64,000 nt of DNA from Streptomyces sp. NBC_01381 (GCF_026340305.1 NZ_JAPEPI010000005.1:124001-188000), one strand, 5' to 3'. Shown: positions 26,009 through 35,216, counted from the stretch's first letter. Numbers and translations: made by a program. Notes: generated by a model not told the origin, from the letters alone.

Positions 26009-26060
26009 GAGCTTGTCCCTTAACGTCCCGACGGGTGTCGGGACGTTAAGGGACAAGCTC
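26009..26060. repeat. Perfect 24-bp inverted repeat resembling fused IS ends
   Basis: Arms 26009-26032 and 26037-26060 are perfectly complementary around a 4-base loop. The outer part (GAGCTTGTCCCTTAAC) differs by one base from the terminal repeat of the insertion sequence at 62.2-63.8 kb (AGCTTGTTCCTTA). It lies between two convergent genes and overlaps the stop codon of the minus-strand one, so it may serve as a bidirectional terminator, but its sequence suggests a remnant of two IS ends. Confidence 0.7.
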
Positions 26061-26820
26061 AGCCGATGGGTTCGCGCATCTCCTTGCGAACCAGGAGAGT
26101 CGTCCGGGCAACGGCGGAAAGATCGACGGACTCAGGATCCTGCACAGCGGTCTCCGGCGTGATCACACCCACAGCTGCCGCGGTGTTGTCGTCGCCCCAG
26201 GCGCACATCGGCACGTTGCTGCGGATGCCGCCCTGCTCCGAGGTCAGCACCTGGCAGCTCACGGTCACCTTCGAGCCCGAGGGGGTGACATCGTGTGCGG
26301 GCACGGCGACCGTGGCGCCCTGGCCTTTGGTGGCGCCTTCCATCAGGTAGTCGCGTGCCCGGTCGGGGTCCTTGTACCTGCCGTAGATGCCGGAGACGAC
26401 CAATGTGCCGCCCTCCTGGTCGCCTTGGCCCGTGTACTGGGCCACCACTGCCTTCGGGTCACGCACGTTGGCCCGGCTCCGGTTCTCCTCGACGATCTGC
26501 TTGCCGGCGGTGGAGGAGAGGTCCTGGGACAGCCTGTACGTCCCGCCGACCAGTTCGTCCGGCACGCTCATGCGGTACTTCGCCTCCGGGAACCCGCCCT
26601 CCGCACCGTCCACGAACACAGCAACTCCTGCGAGCACAACCACCAACGCACCGACGACGCCCCCGGTGATGCCGAGCACCTTGGCGGTACTGCGGCGGGG
26701 AGGCGGCGGGGCCACGGGAGGCGCGCCCCAGGGGCCGGGCCCCCCGGCCGCAGGGTAGGGCTGCGCGTAGTGCGGGACCTGCTGCGGGAACTGGCTTTGG
26801 GACGACGCTAGTTCTCTGAC
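26059..26820 (-). CDS. Pro-rich membrane protein, start uncertain
   Basis: About 253 residues. Features: Q/P/Y-rich cytoplasmic N-terminus (SQSQFPQQVPHYAQPYP), one membrane helix (VLGITGGVVGALVVVLAGVAVF), then an extracytoplasmic domain with YRMSVPDELVGGTYRLSQ and two cysteines (SCQVLTSEQGG...MCAWGD) that may pair. Homologous Streptomyces proteins usually begin a few residues before SQSQFP, but no ATG or good GTG is in frame there; the only GTG (26883) lies in sequence shared with the divergent FKBP leader. The 5' end may have been rearranged. Confidence 0.65.
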   Translation of the reverse strand, partial: VRELASSQSQFPQQVPHYAQPYPAAGGPGPWGAPPVAPPPPRRSTAKVLGITGGVVGALVVVLAGVAVFVDGAEGGFPEAKYRMSVPDELVGGTYRLSQDLSSTAGKQIVEENRSRANVRDPKAVVAQYTGQGDQEGGTLVVSGIYGRYKDPDRARDYLMEGATKGQGATVAVPAHDVTPSGSKVTVSCQVLTSEQGGIRSNVPMCAWGDDNTAAAVGVITPETAVQDPESVDLSAVARTTLLVRKEMREPIG

Positions 26821-26920
26821 GGCATAGGTTCGCAGGGTTGGTGGTCGTGGCGGTTGGATCTGCGGTGGTGCAAGGATGACCACCAACCGCGCCGTTCGGC
26901 GGCGAGCGAATGAGGCTGCA

Positions 26921-27301
26921 ATGAGTGAACTGACGAAGCCCGAGATCGACCTTCCGGAGGGTGACGCTCCCACCGAACTGACAATCCGTGACCTTGTTGT
27001 CGGGGACGGGCTTGAGGCGAAGCCGGGCAGGGTTGTCCGGGTTCACTACGTCGGGGTCACCTTCGAGTCCGGAAAGGAATTCGACACCTCCTGGGACCGG
27101 GGCCAGACGTTCAAGTTCGCGGTGAGCGGTGGCAAGGTCATCAAGGGCTGGGACCGCGGTGTTAGAGGGATGAAGGTCGGCGGCCGGCGCGAGATCATCG
27201 TTCCTCCGCGCCTCGGCTACGGCAACCAGTCACCCTCGCCGTTGATCCCGGCGGGCTCGACACTCGTCTTCGTGGTGGACCTGCTCTCCGTCGCAGTCTG
27301 A
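26921..27301 (+). CDS. FKBP-type peptidyl-prolyl cis-trans isomerase
   Basis: 126 residues from ATG 26921. Complete FKBP fold: VRVHYVGVTFESGKEFDTSW, KVIKGWDRGVRGMKVGGRRE and IIVPPRLGYGNQ...IPAGSTLVFVVDLL. Residues of the FK506/proline pocket (Tyr in VHYVG, the Asp in EFDTSW, Trp in KGWDRG, Tyr in LGYGN) are present. No signal peptide, so cytoplasmic; single-domain, usual length. It catalyses prolyl isomerisation during folding. Stands alone. Confidence 0.9.
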   Translation: MSELTKPEIDLPEGDAPTELTIRDLVVGDGLEAKPGRVVRVHYVGVTFESGKEFDTSWDRGQTFKFAVSGGKVIKGWDRGVRGMKVGGRREIIVPPRLGYGNQSPSPLIPAGSTLVFVVDLLSVAV

Positions 27302-27747
27302 GGCCTTCTGCTACCCGGCCTCTCGGCCCGGAACCAAGGCTGGGAACCACTTGCCGGCTGACGCCCTCCGCACGGATCGGCTACGGGACGCCGCTGACCT
27401 CCACGTTCCGCATCGTCAGACGGGAGCCGGTGCTGTGCGTGCGGATGCTGCTCGGTGCTCTCAGCTTTCCGTTGACCGGCGCCGTCGCAACGACAGAGCA
27501 GAGCACGCACCACGGATGCGCGTAGAGGTAGCGCTTACGGATGCGTTCCCATCGGACGCCGTGTCCCTTGGTTGTGGTCGTCCCTCGCTGTTGCTCGGCT
27601 TCCCTCGCATGTGGCGGGCAGCGTCCGGCTGTGGTCGGTTCGGGGCAGCCGGGCACGGGGAATGACGTCGCGGCGTGGGAGGGTGCGCCGCCCCGTGAGG
27701 AGCAGTACGAGGACCTCCGACATGAAGAGGCGTTCGCCTTGCGACAG
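27302..27747. other. Stretch without a recognisable gene
   Basis: A minus-strand frame contains a short protein-like piece (WERIRKRYLYAHPWCVLCS near 27500-27560) that could be a scrap of an HNH-type protein, but no complete motif or start supports it. Otherwise nothing identified. Confidence 0.3.
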
Positions 27748-28053
27748 TCAGAGCTCGGGGGGCGGTGTGGGCTCTGTCCGCCAGGTCTGTGTCTCCGGGT
27801 CCCAGGACAGCGTTCTCCCGCAGATCCCATCGGCGGTCAAGTCCAGGTCGATGAGGGCGAGTTTGGCTTCGTCGGTGAGCTCGCCGTCAGGCAGCACGAT
27901 CACGGTGGCGGCTTGGTCGACCGTGATCGTCAGAGTGCTGGACCGGTCCCGTCGGCGAAGCCACATGCGTCTGAGGACACTCGCGCTCGACTCGCCCAGC
28001 AGCTCGCCGAGCTTGGACAGATAGGCGCCGCCCAGTTGGCCCAGGGCGTACAA
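27748..28053 (-). CDS. Conserved hypothetical protein, probably 5'-truncated
   Basis: About 101 residues readable from TTG 28053; the frame continues upstream without a better start. Sequence ALGQLGGAYLSKLGELLGES, then LTITVDQAATVIVLPDGELT, ALIDLDLT and LSWDPETQTWR resembles the C-terminal end of a Streptomyces family with a helical N-terminus and a closing LxWDxxTxTWR. The upstream sequence overlaps a helicase fragment on the other strand, so the N-terminus was probably lost. Confidence 0.5.
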   Translation of the reverse strand: MYALGQLGGAYLSKLGELLGESSASVLRRMWLRRRDRSSTLTITVDQAATVIVLPDGELTDEAKLALIDLDLTADGICGRTLSWDPETQTWRTEPTPPPEL

Positions 28054-28209
28054 CGCGGCAGCGCCCTCGCCGTCCCCGCCGCCTACCGCGGCGACGTCAA
28101 CGACCCGCTGTTTCTGCGCCGTTGGCTGTCCGAACGGCGCCGCAACGTCACCCGGCTCACCACGGGGCAGATCAACGCTCTGGAAGCACTCGACATGCGC
28201 TGGTGCTGA
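28048..28209 (+). pseudogene. Helicase-associated-domain remnant
   Basis: The plus strand reads LAVPAAYRGDVNDPLFLRRW, LSERRRN and TTGQINALEALDMRWC: one complete helicase-associated repeat (VPxxYxxxxxxxLxxWLxxxR...LxxLxMxW) as found at the C-terminus of large actinobacterial DEAD/DEAH helicases. No helicase core upstream. Relic. Confidence 0.6.
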
Positions 28210-28326
28210 CGAGCAGACCCGCCGAGCGCCGGTATGCAGTCCAAGCTGCCGTGTGACCAGTCCGTGGTCCAGCAGCGGATCACCGCACCCCAGCAGCTGC
28301 GCCGTGCCGCTCGCCCTCTTGGGCGG

Positions 28327-28464
28327 TCACAGCGTGAGGGCCTGTACGGCCGGTTGCACACCGGTGAGCCGCTTGTGCTGCTCCTCGTTGAGCCGGCCGA
28401 ACTCCCGCCGTTGGCGGGCAAGCCAGCGCGTGCGGTGGCAGGAGGCCGTATCAGCCAGTGTCAT
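28327..28464 (-). pseudogene. Second helicase-associated-domain remnant
   Basis: A 45-residue minus-strand frame from ATG 28464 contains RTRWLARQRREFGRLNEEQH, i.e. half of a helicase-associated repeat, then stops. It faces the plus-strand remnant 118 bases away, implying an inversion or two separate deletions. A GGAGG 10 bases before the ATG is probably fortuitous. Confidence 0.45.
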
Positions 28465-28578
28465 CTTCGCCGAACCTCCTTCATGTTTCGTCGCCTTGTG
28501 GTTCAGGGGCCCGTGGTCGGGTGGGGCATGTGGCGGCTTCGGTGCGCGGGGCCGGGGCTGGCTGGGACGTGCTGCCGG

Positions 28579-31419
28579 TCAGGCTGTGCTCGCGGTGTGC
28601 TGGGTGGCCTGGGCGGCGACTTCGATGCGGGAGGTGAGGTCGAGTTTGGAGAGGATGTTGGAGACGTGGGTCTGTACGGTGCTGCGGGAGATGAACAGCT
28701 GGCTGGCGATGTGGGGGTTGGACAGGCCTTCGGCGACCAGGGCGGCGACTTTCAGTTCGGTGGTGGTGAGGCTGTCCCAGCCGTGGCTGGGGCGTCGGCG
28801 TGGGCCGCGGACGCCGCGCCGGTAGCCGAGGGTGCGCAGGGCGGCGTCGACCCGGGCAAGGTCCCAGGCGGCGTCCAGGCTCTGATAGCCGGCGGCGGCG
28901 AGGTCGAGTTCGTGGCGGGCGTCGGCCCGGTGGTCGCGCCGGGCCAGGAGAGCGGCGGTGTCCTCGTGGCAGCGTGCTTCCTGCCAGGGCCGGTGGAGGG
29001 CGCGGCACTGGTCGGCGGCCGCGAGGAGCGCGTCGGTGCGGTCTTCGAGGATTCCTTGGCAGTTGAGCACGCAGGGCTCGAGTACGCCTGGCTCGGCGTG
29101 CTGGGCCTGTTCCAGCACGAGTGCGTAGATGTCGTGGGCACGGTTGTGGTCACCGGCTTCCAGCGCCAGGCGGACGGTTTCGGGCGCCAGTACGGCCAGC
29201 CACAGCGCCGAGGTGTCCGTGCAGTCGTGATAGCACAAGTGTTCGAACAATTCCAGGGCTTGGGCGGGGTGGCCGCAGTACTGCTCGTGCCGGGCATGGG
29301 CCCAGCGGGGAAAGGAGCCGGTGAAGGCGTCGGCGGGGATGTAGGGGGAGTGGACGGGGGAGCGGGCGAGGTAGGCCTGGGCGGCGGGCAGGTCACCGCG
29401 GTGCAGGGCGATCAGCGCCCCCAGCCCGCACAGCGCCCTGCGTGCGTCGGCGTACTCGGGAAGTTCCAGCCCGGCTTCGATCTCGGCCTTGGCGTCGTCC
29501 CACCATCCGCCGACGAACTGCGCGTAGGCGGTGTACAGATGCCGCCACAGCATGTCCCCTGCGGGCTCGGAGCCGCCCGCTTGGGTGGCAGGCTGGCGCA
29601 GGAGCGCCACCGTTTCGGTGAACCGGCCCAGGTCCATCAGCGCGCTGGCGCGGAAGGTGTCGCCACCGCGCTGTCGTTGTGGAGCCTGCTCGAGCAGCGC
29701 CCAGGCTTTGCTCGGCTGCTTGGTGGACAGTTCCACCAGGGCGAGCGTGGCCAGGGCGCGTGAGAGCGCGGTGGTCTCGCCCAGGTCCTTCGCCGATGCG
29801 CGCACCGCTTGCGCCATCCGCTTGGCCCGCTGGTATTCGCCAAGGTCGCATAGATGTATCGCGCAGTACGCCAGGAACTGCAGGCGCTGTGCGGGACTGG
29901 TGTCGGGATGATCGGCGGCTTGCTCGGCCAGGTGCAGCCCGGCCTGCTCGGCGTGCAGGATGCCGACGCTGTCGTCGGCGGCAGCGCGGTGCACCAGGGT
30001 CCAGCGCAGCCGGGTACGCAGCTGCGGATCCCGGCTGTGGGCCAGGGCCGCCGTGGCGACCTGCAGGCATTCATCGGCCCGGCCTTGGCTCAGCAGGGCA
30101 TCGGCCCAGACCACGTGCAGTCGTTGCACCCGCGCATCGGCAGGGTCGGCTGCCTGCAGGGCCCGCTGGAGCAGGTCGACGGCGGTCTCGCAGTCCCTGG
30201 CCACCAGGTGGTCGGCCGCGCCGGCCAGCCAGTCCAGCCCGGCCTGACCCAGCGCGGCGCCTGAGCACCGCAGCTGGTCGGCCACGCGCTCGACCGGCTG
30301 TCCGGCGGCGGCCAGGGCCAGACCCAGCCGCTGGTGCATCGCCTGCCGGGCCGACACACTCAGCGTGTGCACCAGCGCCTGCCGGACCAGGTCGTGCTGG
30401 AAGGCGAGCTGTTCCCCCGCCTCGATCAACACCCCGGCACGCTGGGCCACCTCCAGGCGCGAGTACACCTGCTGCGGTGGACAGTCGGCGGCGGCAGCCA
30501 GGTCACTGGCGGAAAAACGGCTGCCCAGCAACGCCGCGACCCGTAGCACCTCGGTCACCTTGGCGGGCAGGAACCCCAGCCGCTGGGCGATGGCCGCATG
30601 CACGGAGCCAGGCCCGGACTCCTGAGTTGTCTCCGCCATGTCTTTGGAAACCGACAGGGACTTGGTGGCCTGCAAGGCAGCAACCAGGGCGGCGATGTAG
30701 AAGGGGTTGCCAGCGGCGTCGGCGGCAAGGCGCCGCAGCCTGGGCCCGGCGGGAGCGCCGGTGAGCTGCTCCAGCAGCTCAGCCACGTCGCTCTGCGGCA
30801 ACGGCCGCAGAGCAACCGTCGTCGCGCCGCGCTCCGCCAGCCGCGCGGCCAGCTGGTCCAGCTGCGGGGTGCTCTCCCCGGAACGGGCCGCCAGCAGTAC
30901 CAGCAGCGGCAGCTGCCCGGCCAGGCGGACCAGGCGCTGCAGGCACATCAGGCTGTGCGTGTCCGCCCACTGCGCATCATCGAGCACCAGCGCGACCGGG
31001 CCCTGCTCGCACAGGTCTTCCACCAGCGCGACCACCTGCTGGACCAGCCCGATGTCGCAACCGGATGCCGACGGCTGCGCTGCGCTGCCCGGCTCGGCCT
31101 GGATCTGCGCCGCCACCGCCGCGCGCCGGCGGTCCGGGCAACGCCGGTTCAGCTCCAGACAGTCCCCGATCGCGCTGAACGGCCAGTGCGTCTCCAGCAC
31201 ATCCGCGGAGCCGCGGCACACCTGCAGGCCCAGGGCCGCCAGGGACTGGACCACGGTGTGCAGCAGCGTCGTCTTCCCGATACCGACTTCCCCCGTGACC
31301 AGCGCGACCTGACCCTGCCCGGCCACGGCCCGGTGTGCGGCCCGGACCACCGCGTCCATCTCGTCCTGGCGGCCCACAGGCGCCGATGCGGCCCCCTCGC
31401 CCGCGGCACTCTTCTCCAT
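28579..31419 (-). CDS. LAL-family (large ATP-binding LuxR) regulator
   Basis: 946 residues from ATG 31419 (MEKSAAGEG); longer frames upstream lack homology. N-terminal AAA ATPase: Walker A TGEVGIGKTT (about 43-52) and Walker B VALVLDDAQWAD (about 145). A long helical TPR-like middle follows. C-terminal LuxR HTH: TTTELKVAALVAEGLSNPHI and SRSTVQTHVSNILSKLDLTS (last 65 residues). LAL proteins usually activate catabolic or secondary-metabolite genes in response to a ligand. Divergent to the peptide-binding lipoprotein 906 bases away, a possible target. Confidence 0.88.
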   Translation of the reverse strand: MEKSAAGEGAASAPVGRQDEMDAVVRAAHRAVAGQGQVALVTGEVGIGKTTLLHTVVQSLAALGLQVCRGSADVLETHWPFSAIGDCLELNRRCPDRRRAAVAAQIQAEPGSAAQPSASGCDIGLVQQVVALVEDLCEQGPVALVLDDAQWADTHSLMCLQRLVRLAGQLPLLVLLAARSGESTPQLDQLAARLAERGATTVALRPLPQSDVAELLEQLTGAPAGPRLRRLAADAAGNPFYIAALVAALQATKSLSVSKDMAETTQESGPGSVHAAIAQRLGFLPAKVTEVLRVAALLGSRFSASDLAAAADCPPQQVYSRLEVAQRAGVLIEAGEQLAFQHDLVRQALVHTLSVSARQAMHQRLGLALAAAGQPVERVADQLRCSGAALGQAGLDWLAGAADHLVARDCETAVDLLQRALQAADPADARVQRLHVVWADALLSQGRADECLQVATAALAHSRDPQLRTRLRWTLVHRAAADDSVGILHAEQAGLHLAEQAADHPDTSPAQRLQFLAYCAIHLCDLGEYQRAKRMAQAVRASAKDLGETTALSRALATLALVELSTKQPSKAWALLEQAPQRQRGGDTFRASALMDLGRFTETVALLRQPATQAGGSEPAGDMLWRHLYTAYAQFVGGWWDDAKAEIEAGLELPEYADARRALCGLGALIALHRGDLPAAQAYLARSPVHSPYIPADAFTGSFPRWAHARHEQYCGHPAQALELFEHLCYHDCTDTSALWLAVLAPETVRLALEAGDHNRAHDIYALVLEQAQHAEPGVLEPCVLNCQGILEDRTDALLAAADQCRALHRPWQEARCHEDTAALLARRDHRADARHELDLAAAGYQSLDAAWDLARVDAALRTLGYRRGVRGPRRRPSHGWDSLTTTELKVAALVAEGLSNPHIASQLFISRSTVQTHVSNILSKLDLTSRIEVAAQATQHTASTA

Positions 31420-32325
31420 GCCGGAAGTATCCCATTCCTGGGCAGAATCACGAGGTGTTGCAGGCGTGCCTGGGCGCTGCGCAGGGCACCGCCGTTCCGG
31501 CATGGTGGTGGCTGCCGACTCTCGGGCTGCGGCAGCGTCGTGGTGGGCGCGCTGACAGCCCGGCCGTCCAGGCATTCGGGCGGTGCGCCTGCCCACGCGG
31601 TGCCCACCGCAGTAGGGCCGAAGCCGGGGCCTGACGGCGTCGGTGGTGCCTGGCCGGCAGCAGGCTCGCGAGCTGGCCCCGGCTGCCGCTGCCGCCGACG
31701 ATGCCGTGCGCCACCGGCGCGGAGCGGTGTGGACAACACCGCGATAGGGGTCGACGTGCGCCTGCCCACCGACTTCGCTGGCCCCTGCCCTCGAGCGGCC
31801 CGGCCCGGCCCGGCCCGGCCCGGCCCGCCAAGGCCTCCGCCCGTCGGGGCCGAGCGCACCACGCCGGCTCGCGCGGCGCAGTGCGCTCGGGTGTGGGCCG
31901 CGATCGCGCTGCGAGGGCCGACACCGCTGCCACGCGTTTACCGCGGCAGTGCTCAGCGCACGGTGGCGCACGCAGTCGCCGAACTCACGCGGCCGCAGCT
32001 GGGGTGGGCCGTGCCGCCGCACCGCGTCGCGTCCGCAGCGCTGGTGGTGTCCCTGGAGGCGACGTGAAACCGGTAACTACCTTGACCGCGCGGGGGAGGA
32101 AAACGCCAGCCTGCTGCCACGCTGCCTCCTATGCAGCGCAGCCGACACCACCACGCCGCCGCCAGGTGCCGGTAGGTCGGCAGGCCTGCGGCTGGATCGG
32201 CCGTAATCGTCCAGGCGGCAATCCCAGCGTTTCACCCGGACGGCCACCGGGCCGTTTCCCGGCCCACTGCGGCAGCACTGCCAAGGTGGGCTCCGTGTCC
32301 GGCTGGAACCAATCGAGGAGGTCCC
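31420..32325. other. Long intergenic region between the LAL regulator and the lipoprotein gene
   Basis: 906 bases with no intact gene. It contains a relic of the 77-residue gene at 35973 (31658-31747) and a (CGGCC)6 simple repeat at 31796-31825. The last 100 bases should hold the lipoprotein promoter; GAGGAGGT before 32326 is a strong ribosome site. Confidence 0.5.
31658..31747 (+). pseudogene. Relic of the 77-residue protein family
   Basis: Reads QQARELAPAAA, DDAVRHRRGAVWTTPR, stop, matching QQARDLALAAAATDDAMRHR and RGAALDTTA of the gene at 35973 at both DNA and protein level. The 5' part is not recognisable. Indicates a third, older copy of this locus. Confidence 0.6.
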
Positions 32326-33963
32326 ATGCACGCAGCCAGGCGGCGGCTCACCGCAGCCGCCGCGGCCGTGACAGTGGCGCTGTCCGGGGCCTCATGCAGT
32401 CAGGGAGGGGCTGGCGCCCGCAATGCCGCGGGCATCGTGCGCGCATCCTGGGGCGATCCGCAGAACCCGCTGGAGCCGGCGAACACCAACGAGGTGCAGG
32501 GCGGCAAGGTCATGGGCATGATCTTCCGCGGGCTCAAGCGCTACGACCCCAAGACCGGCCGGGCCAGGAACATGGTGGCCGAGTCGATCATCTCGGGTGA
32601 CCAGCAGAACTTCACCATCACGCTCAAGCCTGGCTGGACTTTCAGCGACGGCACCCCGGTGACCGCCAAGTCGTTCGTGGACGCCTGGAACTACGCGGCG
32701 CTGGTCACCAACAAACAAATCAACGCGCCGTTCTTCGGCTACATCGAGGGCTATGAGCAGGTCCACCCGGAGGCGCCGGACGCCGCCCCCTCGGCCACGA
32801 CCATGTCCGGGCTGAAGATCGTGGACGAGCGCACCTTTACCGTCCGGTTGACACAGAAGTTCTCTACCTGGCCGCAGACGCTCGGCTACACCGCGTTCGT
32901 GCCGCTGCCGGAGGTGTTCTTCACCGACCACGACACCTGGCTGCGCAAGCCGGTCGGAAACGGCCCGTACACGGTGGACTCCTACACCAAGGGCACGGGC
33001 ATGAAGCTCAGCAGGTCCAAGAACTACCACGGCCCGGACCGTGCCAGGAACGGCGGGGTGGAGCTGAAGGTCTACACCGACAGCAACACCGCCTACACCG
33101 ATCTGCAGGCGGGCAACCTCGACGTCAGCGATGACATCCCGGCTTTCCAGCTACCCAACGTCGCCAAAGACCTCGGGCAGCGCTACATCAACCAGCCGGT
33201 AGGGGTCACCCACGCCCTTTCCTTCCCCATGTACCGGCATCAGTTCGGTTCGGACACCGCGCTGAAGCTGCGCCAGGGACTCTCGATGGCGATCGACCGC
33301 GCCCAGATCACCAAGACGATCTACCACGGCACCTACGTCCCGGCCACCGACTGGACCTCGCCGGTACTTCAACGGACGGGTGGCTACAGGCCTGGGCTGT
33401 GCGGGCAGCTCTGCACGTACAACCCGCAACGGGCCAGGCAGCTCATCGAAGCCGCGGGCGGGCTGCCGGGTGGCAAGGTGACCCTCACCGCCAACGTCGA
33501 TACCGGCTCGCACCGGCTGTGGATGGAGGCGGTGTGCAACGACATCAACAACGTGCTGGGCAAGGACGACGCCTGCACCGTGCACCCGGAGGCCACCTTC
33601 GCCGGGTTTCGCGAGCAGGTCGTTGCCGGCCAGATGACCGGCCCGTTCTGGTCCGGCTGGCAGATGGACTATCCGCTGATCCAGGACTTCCTGCAGCCGC
33701 TCTACTACACCAAGGCCTCGGGCAACGACTCCGGCTACAGCAGCAAGGCGTTCGACAAGCTGGTGGACCAGGCCAACGCAGAGGACGACACGGCCGCGGC
33801 GGTGCGCACGTTCCAGCAGGCCGAGCAGGTACTTGCCGAGGACTTCCCGGTCATCCCGCTGTGGTATCAAAACGGCACCGCAGGTTACTCCAGCAAAGTG
33901 TCCGACGTCGCGCTCGACGCGTTCGACATCCCGGTGTTCACCGACATCAAGGTGTCGGGATGA
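32326..33963 (+). CDS. Peptide-type ABC transporter substrate-binding lipoprotein (family 5)
   Basis: 545 residues, GAGGAGGT ribosome site. Lipoprotein signal: basic start, hydrophobic stretch and lipobox LSGASC with Cys at 24. Family-5 (OppA/DppA-type) hallmarks: FTITLKPGWTFSDGTPVTAK, PVGNGPYTVDSY, LRQGLSMAIDRAQITK and a final VIPLWYQNGTAGYS. It should sit on the outer membrane face and bind a peptide. No permease or ATPase genes adjoin, so it is an orphan, either sharing another transporter or acting as a sensor. Its last 150 bases are duplicated at 35246. Confidence 0.88.
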   Translation: MHAARRRLTAAAAAVTVALSGASCSQGGAGARNAAGIVRASWGDPQNPLEPANTNEVQGGKVMGMIFRGLKRYDPKTGRARNMVAESIISGDQQNFTITLKPGWTFSDGTPVTAKSFVDAWNYAALVTNKQINAPFFGYIEGYEQVHPEAPDAAPSATTMSGLKIVDERTFTVRLTQKFSTWPQTLGYTAFVPLPEVFFTDHDTWLRKPVGNGPYTVDSYTKGTGMKLSRSKNYHGPDRARNGGVELKVYTDSNTAYTDLQAGNLDVSDDIPAFQLPNVAKDLGQRYINQPVGVTHALSFPMYRHQFGSDTALKLRQGLSMAIDRAQITKTIYHGTYVPATDWTSPVLQRTGGYRPGLCGQLCTYNPQRARQLIEAAGGLPGGKVTLTANVDTGSHRLWMEAVCNDINNVLGKDDACTVHPEATFAGFREQVVAGQMTGPFWSGWQMDYPLIQDFLQPLYYTKASGNDSGYSSKAFDKLVDQANAEDDTAAAVRTFQQAEQVLAEDFPVIPLWYQNGTAGYSSKVSDVALDAFDIPVFTDIKVSG

Positions 33964-34572
33964 CAACGCGGCGGTAGCCGCAGACGCCGCCTGCCTCGGC
34001 ACCGCGTCGCAATCCCTGGCCGACGTCCGCGCCAGCTTCGCCCTCAGACGGCAAGGCGGCCGGGCCGGGCCCGCACGCACTCCGCCCCCACCTCGGGCTG
34101 GTCGCCGCGCCTTGAGCCTCGACCGGGCACACCGGGTGTCGGCGACGCCGTCGGTAGCCGCCCCGGTCCCACGGGTGCGGCGGTCCGGTGACCGTGTCCT
34201 GGAATGCCTTCTGCGGCTGTCCGGGCATCTGTTCGGCGACGCTTTGAAGACAGGCCCGCCCCCCTGGAGCGCGCCGTCACCAGGCCTGCGGGCCCGGCAG
34301 GCCATCGGGTGCGGATGGCGGTGACGGCTGCGCCATGACGGTGTCTGGGTGAGACAGGCCCCGCGCGCTACTGGGCGGTTTCTGGGTGAGGTGACCGATG
34401 TCTTGCCCCTGGGTGGCGGGTGATCGTGATGGCGGATCAACGCCGCGGCAGGCGAACCGCCACCTCTGTGGTGGGCCGCCCGGCAGTACCGCCCCCGCAT
34501 CCGGGGTCACCAGCCGATCACCAGCCAAGGAATTGCCATGTCCCGTTGGACCGTCATCATCCCCACCTTCCG
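33814..34572 (+). repeat. Tandem duplication, copy A
   Basis: About 760 bp covering the 3' end of the lipoprotein gene, the whole intergenic region and the first 12 codons of the transglycosylase gene. Copy B lies about 1.43 kb downstream. Long stretches are nearly identical, especially the 150 bases before each ATG. Confidence 0.85.
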
Positions 34573-35176
34573 CTCGTTCACCCGGGGCCTCGTCGCCGGT
34601 GTGGGCGGGGCCGTGCTCGTCATTCCGGTGATCGGCGCGACTGCGGCCGCTGCCGCACCGGCATCGGTGCACACCGCCACTGCGGTCAAGGTCGCAGCGC
34701 CTGCCGTCGCGGCCGCCAGGCCGATCGCCGCGGCAGCCCCTGCCGGCCAGGCGAGTACTTCCCGGGACGCCGCGCCTGGCCGGGCCGACCGCTTCGTACG
34801 CCCGACCAGCCTCACCACCCAGAACACCGCTGCGGTGACGGACGTGTCGCCGTACACCAACAACCTCGACGGCTGGATCAAGCAGTCGCTGGACATCATG
34901 GCCAAGGACGGCATCCCGGGCACCTATGACGGCATCTACCGCAACGTCATGCGCGAGTCGTCGGGCAACCCCCTCGCCATCAACAACTGGGACTCCAACG
35001 CGGTGGCCGGAACGCCCTCCGAGGGACTCCTCCAGGTGATCCAGCCCACGTTCGCCGCCTTCCACGTCTCCGGTACGTCCATAGACCTCTACGACCCGGT
35101 CGCCAACATCACCGCCGCGTGCAACTACGCCGCCAAGACCTACGGGTCGATAGACAACGTCCACGGGGCCTACTGA
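34538..35176 (+). CDS. Secreted lytic-transglycosylase-like protein
   Basis: 212 residues. N-terminal signal: MSRWTVIIPTFRSFTRG, then hydrophobic LVAGVGGAVLVIPVIGATAA with a likely cut after AAAAA, and an Ala/Pro linker. The catalytic domain (about 105-212) is SLT/lysozyme-like: IYRNVMRESSGNPLAINNWD contains the probable catalytic Glu, followed by PSEGLLQVIQPTFAAFH and ITAACNYAAKTYGS. It should cleave peptidoglycan outside the cell. The first 12 codons (MSRWTVIIPTFR) come from duplicated sequence also present in the unrelated gene at 35973, so the N-terminus looks chimeric. Confidence 0.85.
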   Translation: MSRWTVIIPTFRSFTRGLVAGVGGAVLVIPVIGATAAAAAPASVHTATAVKVAAPAVAAARPIAAAAPAGQASTSRDAAPGRADRFVRPTSLTTQNTAAVTDVSPYTNNLDGWIKQSLDIMAKDGIPGTYDGIYRNVMRESSGNPLAINNWDSNAVAGTPSEGLLQVIQPTFAAFHVSGTSIDLYDPVANITAACNYAAKTYGSIDNVHGAY

Positions 35177-35198
35177 CCGACGTTCTCCGTTGCCACCA

Positions 35199-35216
35199 GA
35201 CCCGGCGCGCCGGGTC
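35199..35216 (+). terminator. Palindromic terminator-like site
   Basis: A perfect 18-bp palindrome (GACCCGGCG followed by its complement) 22 bases after the transglycosylase stop. No T-run follows, as is common for Streptomyces terminators. Confidence 0.45.

Noticed and set aside
31796..31825. (CGGCC)6 repeat as a regulatory array
   Set aside because: Simple-sequence slippage product; no symmetry, spacing or second copy.
34388..34537. c-di-AMP (ydaO-type) riboswitch before the transglycosylase
   Set aside because: Expected conserved core sequences are absent; conservation is explained by duplication.
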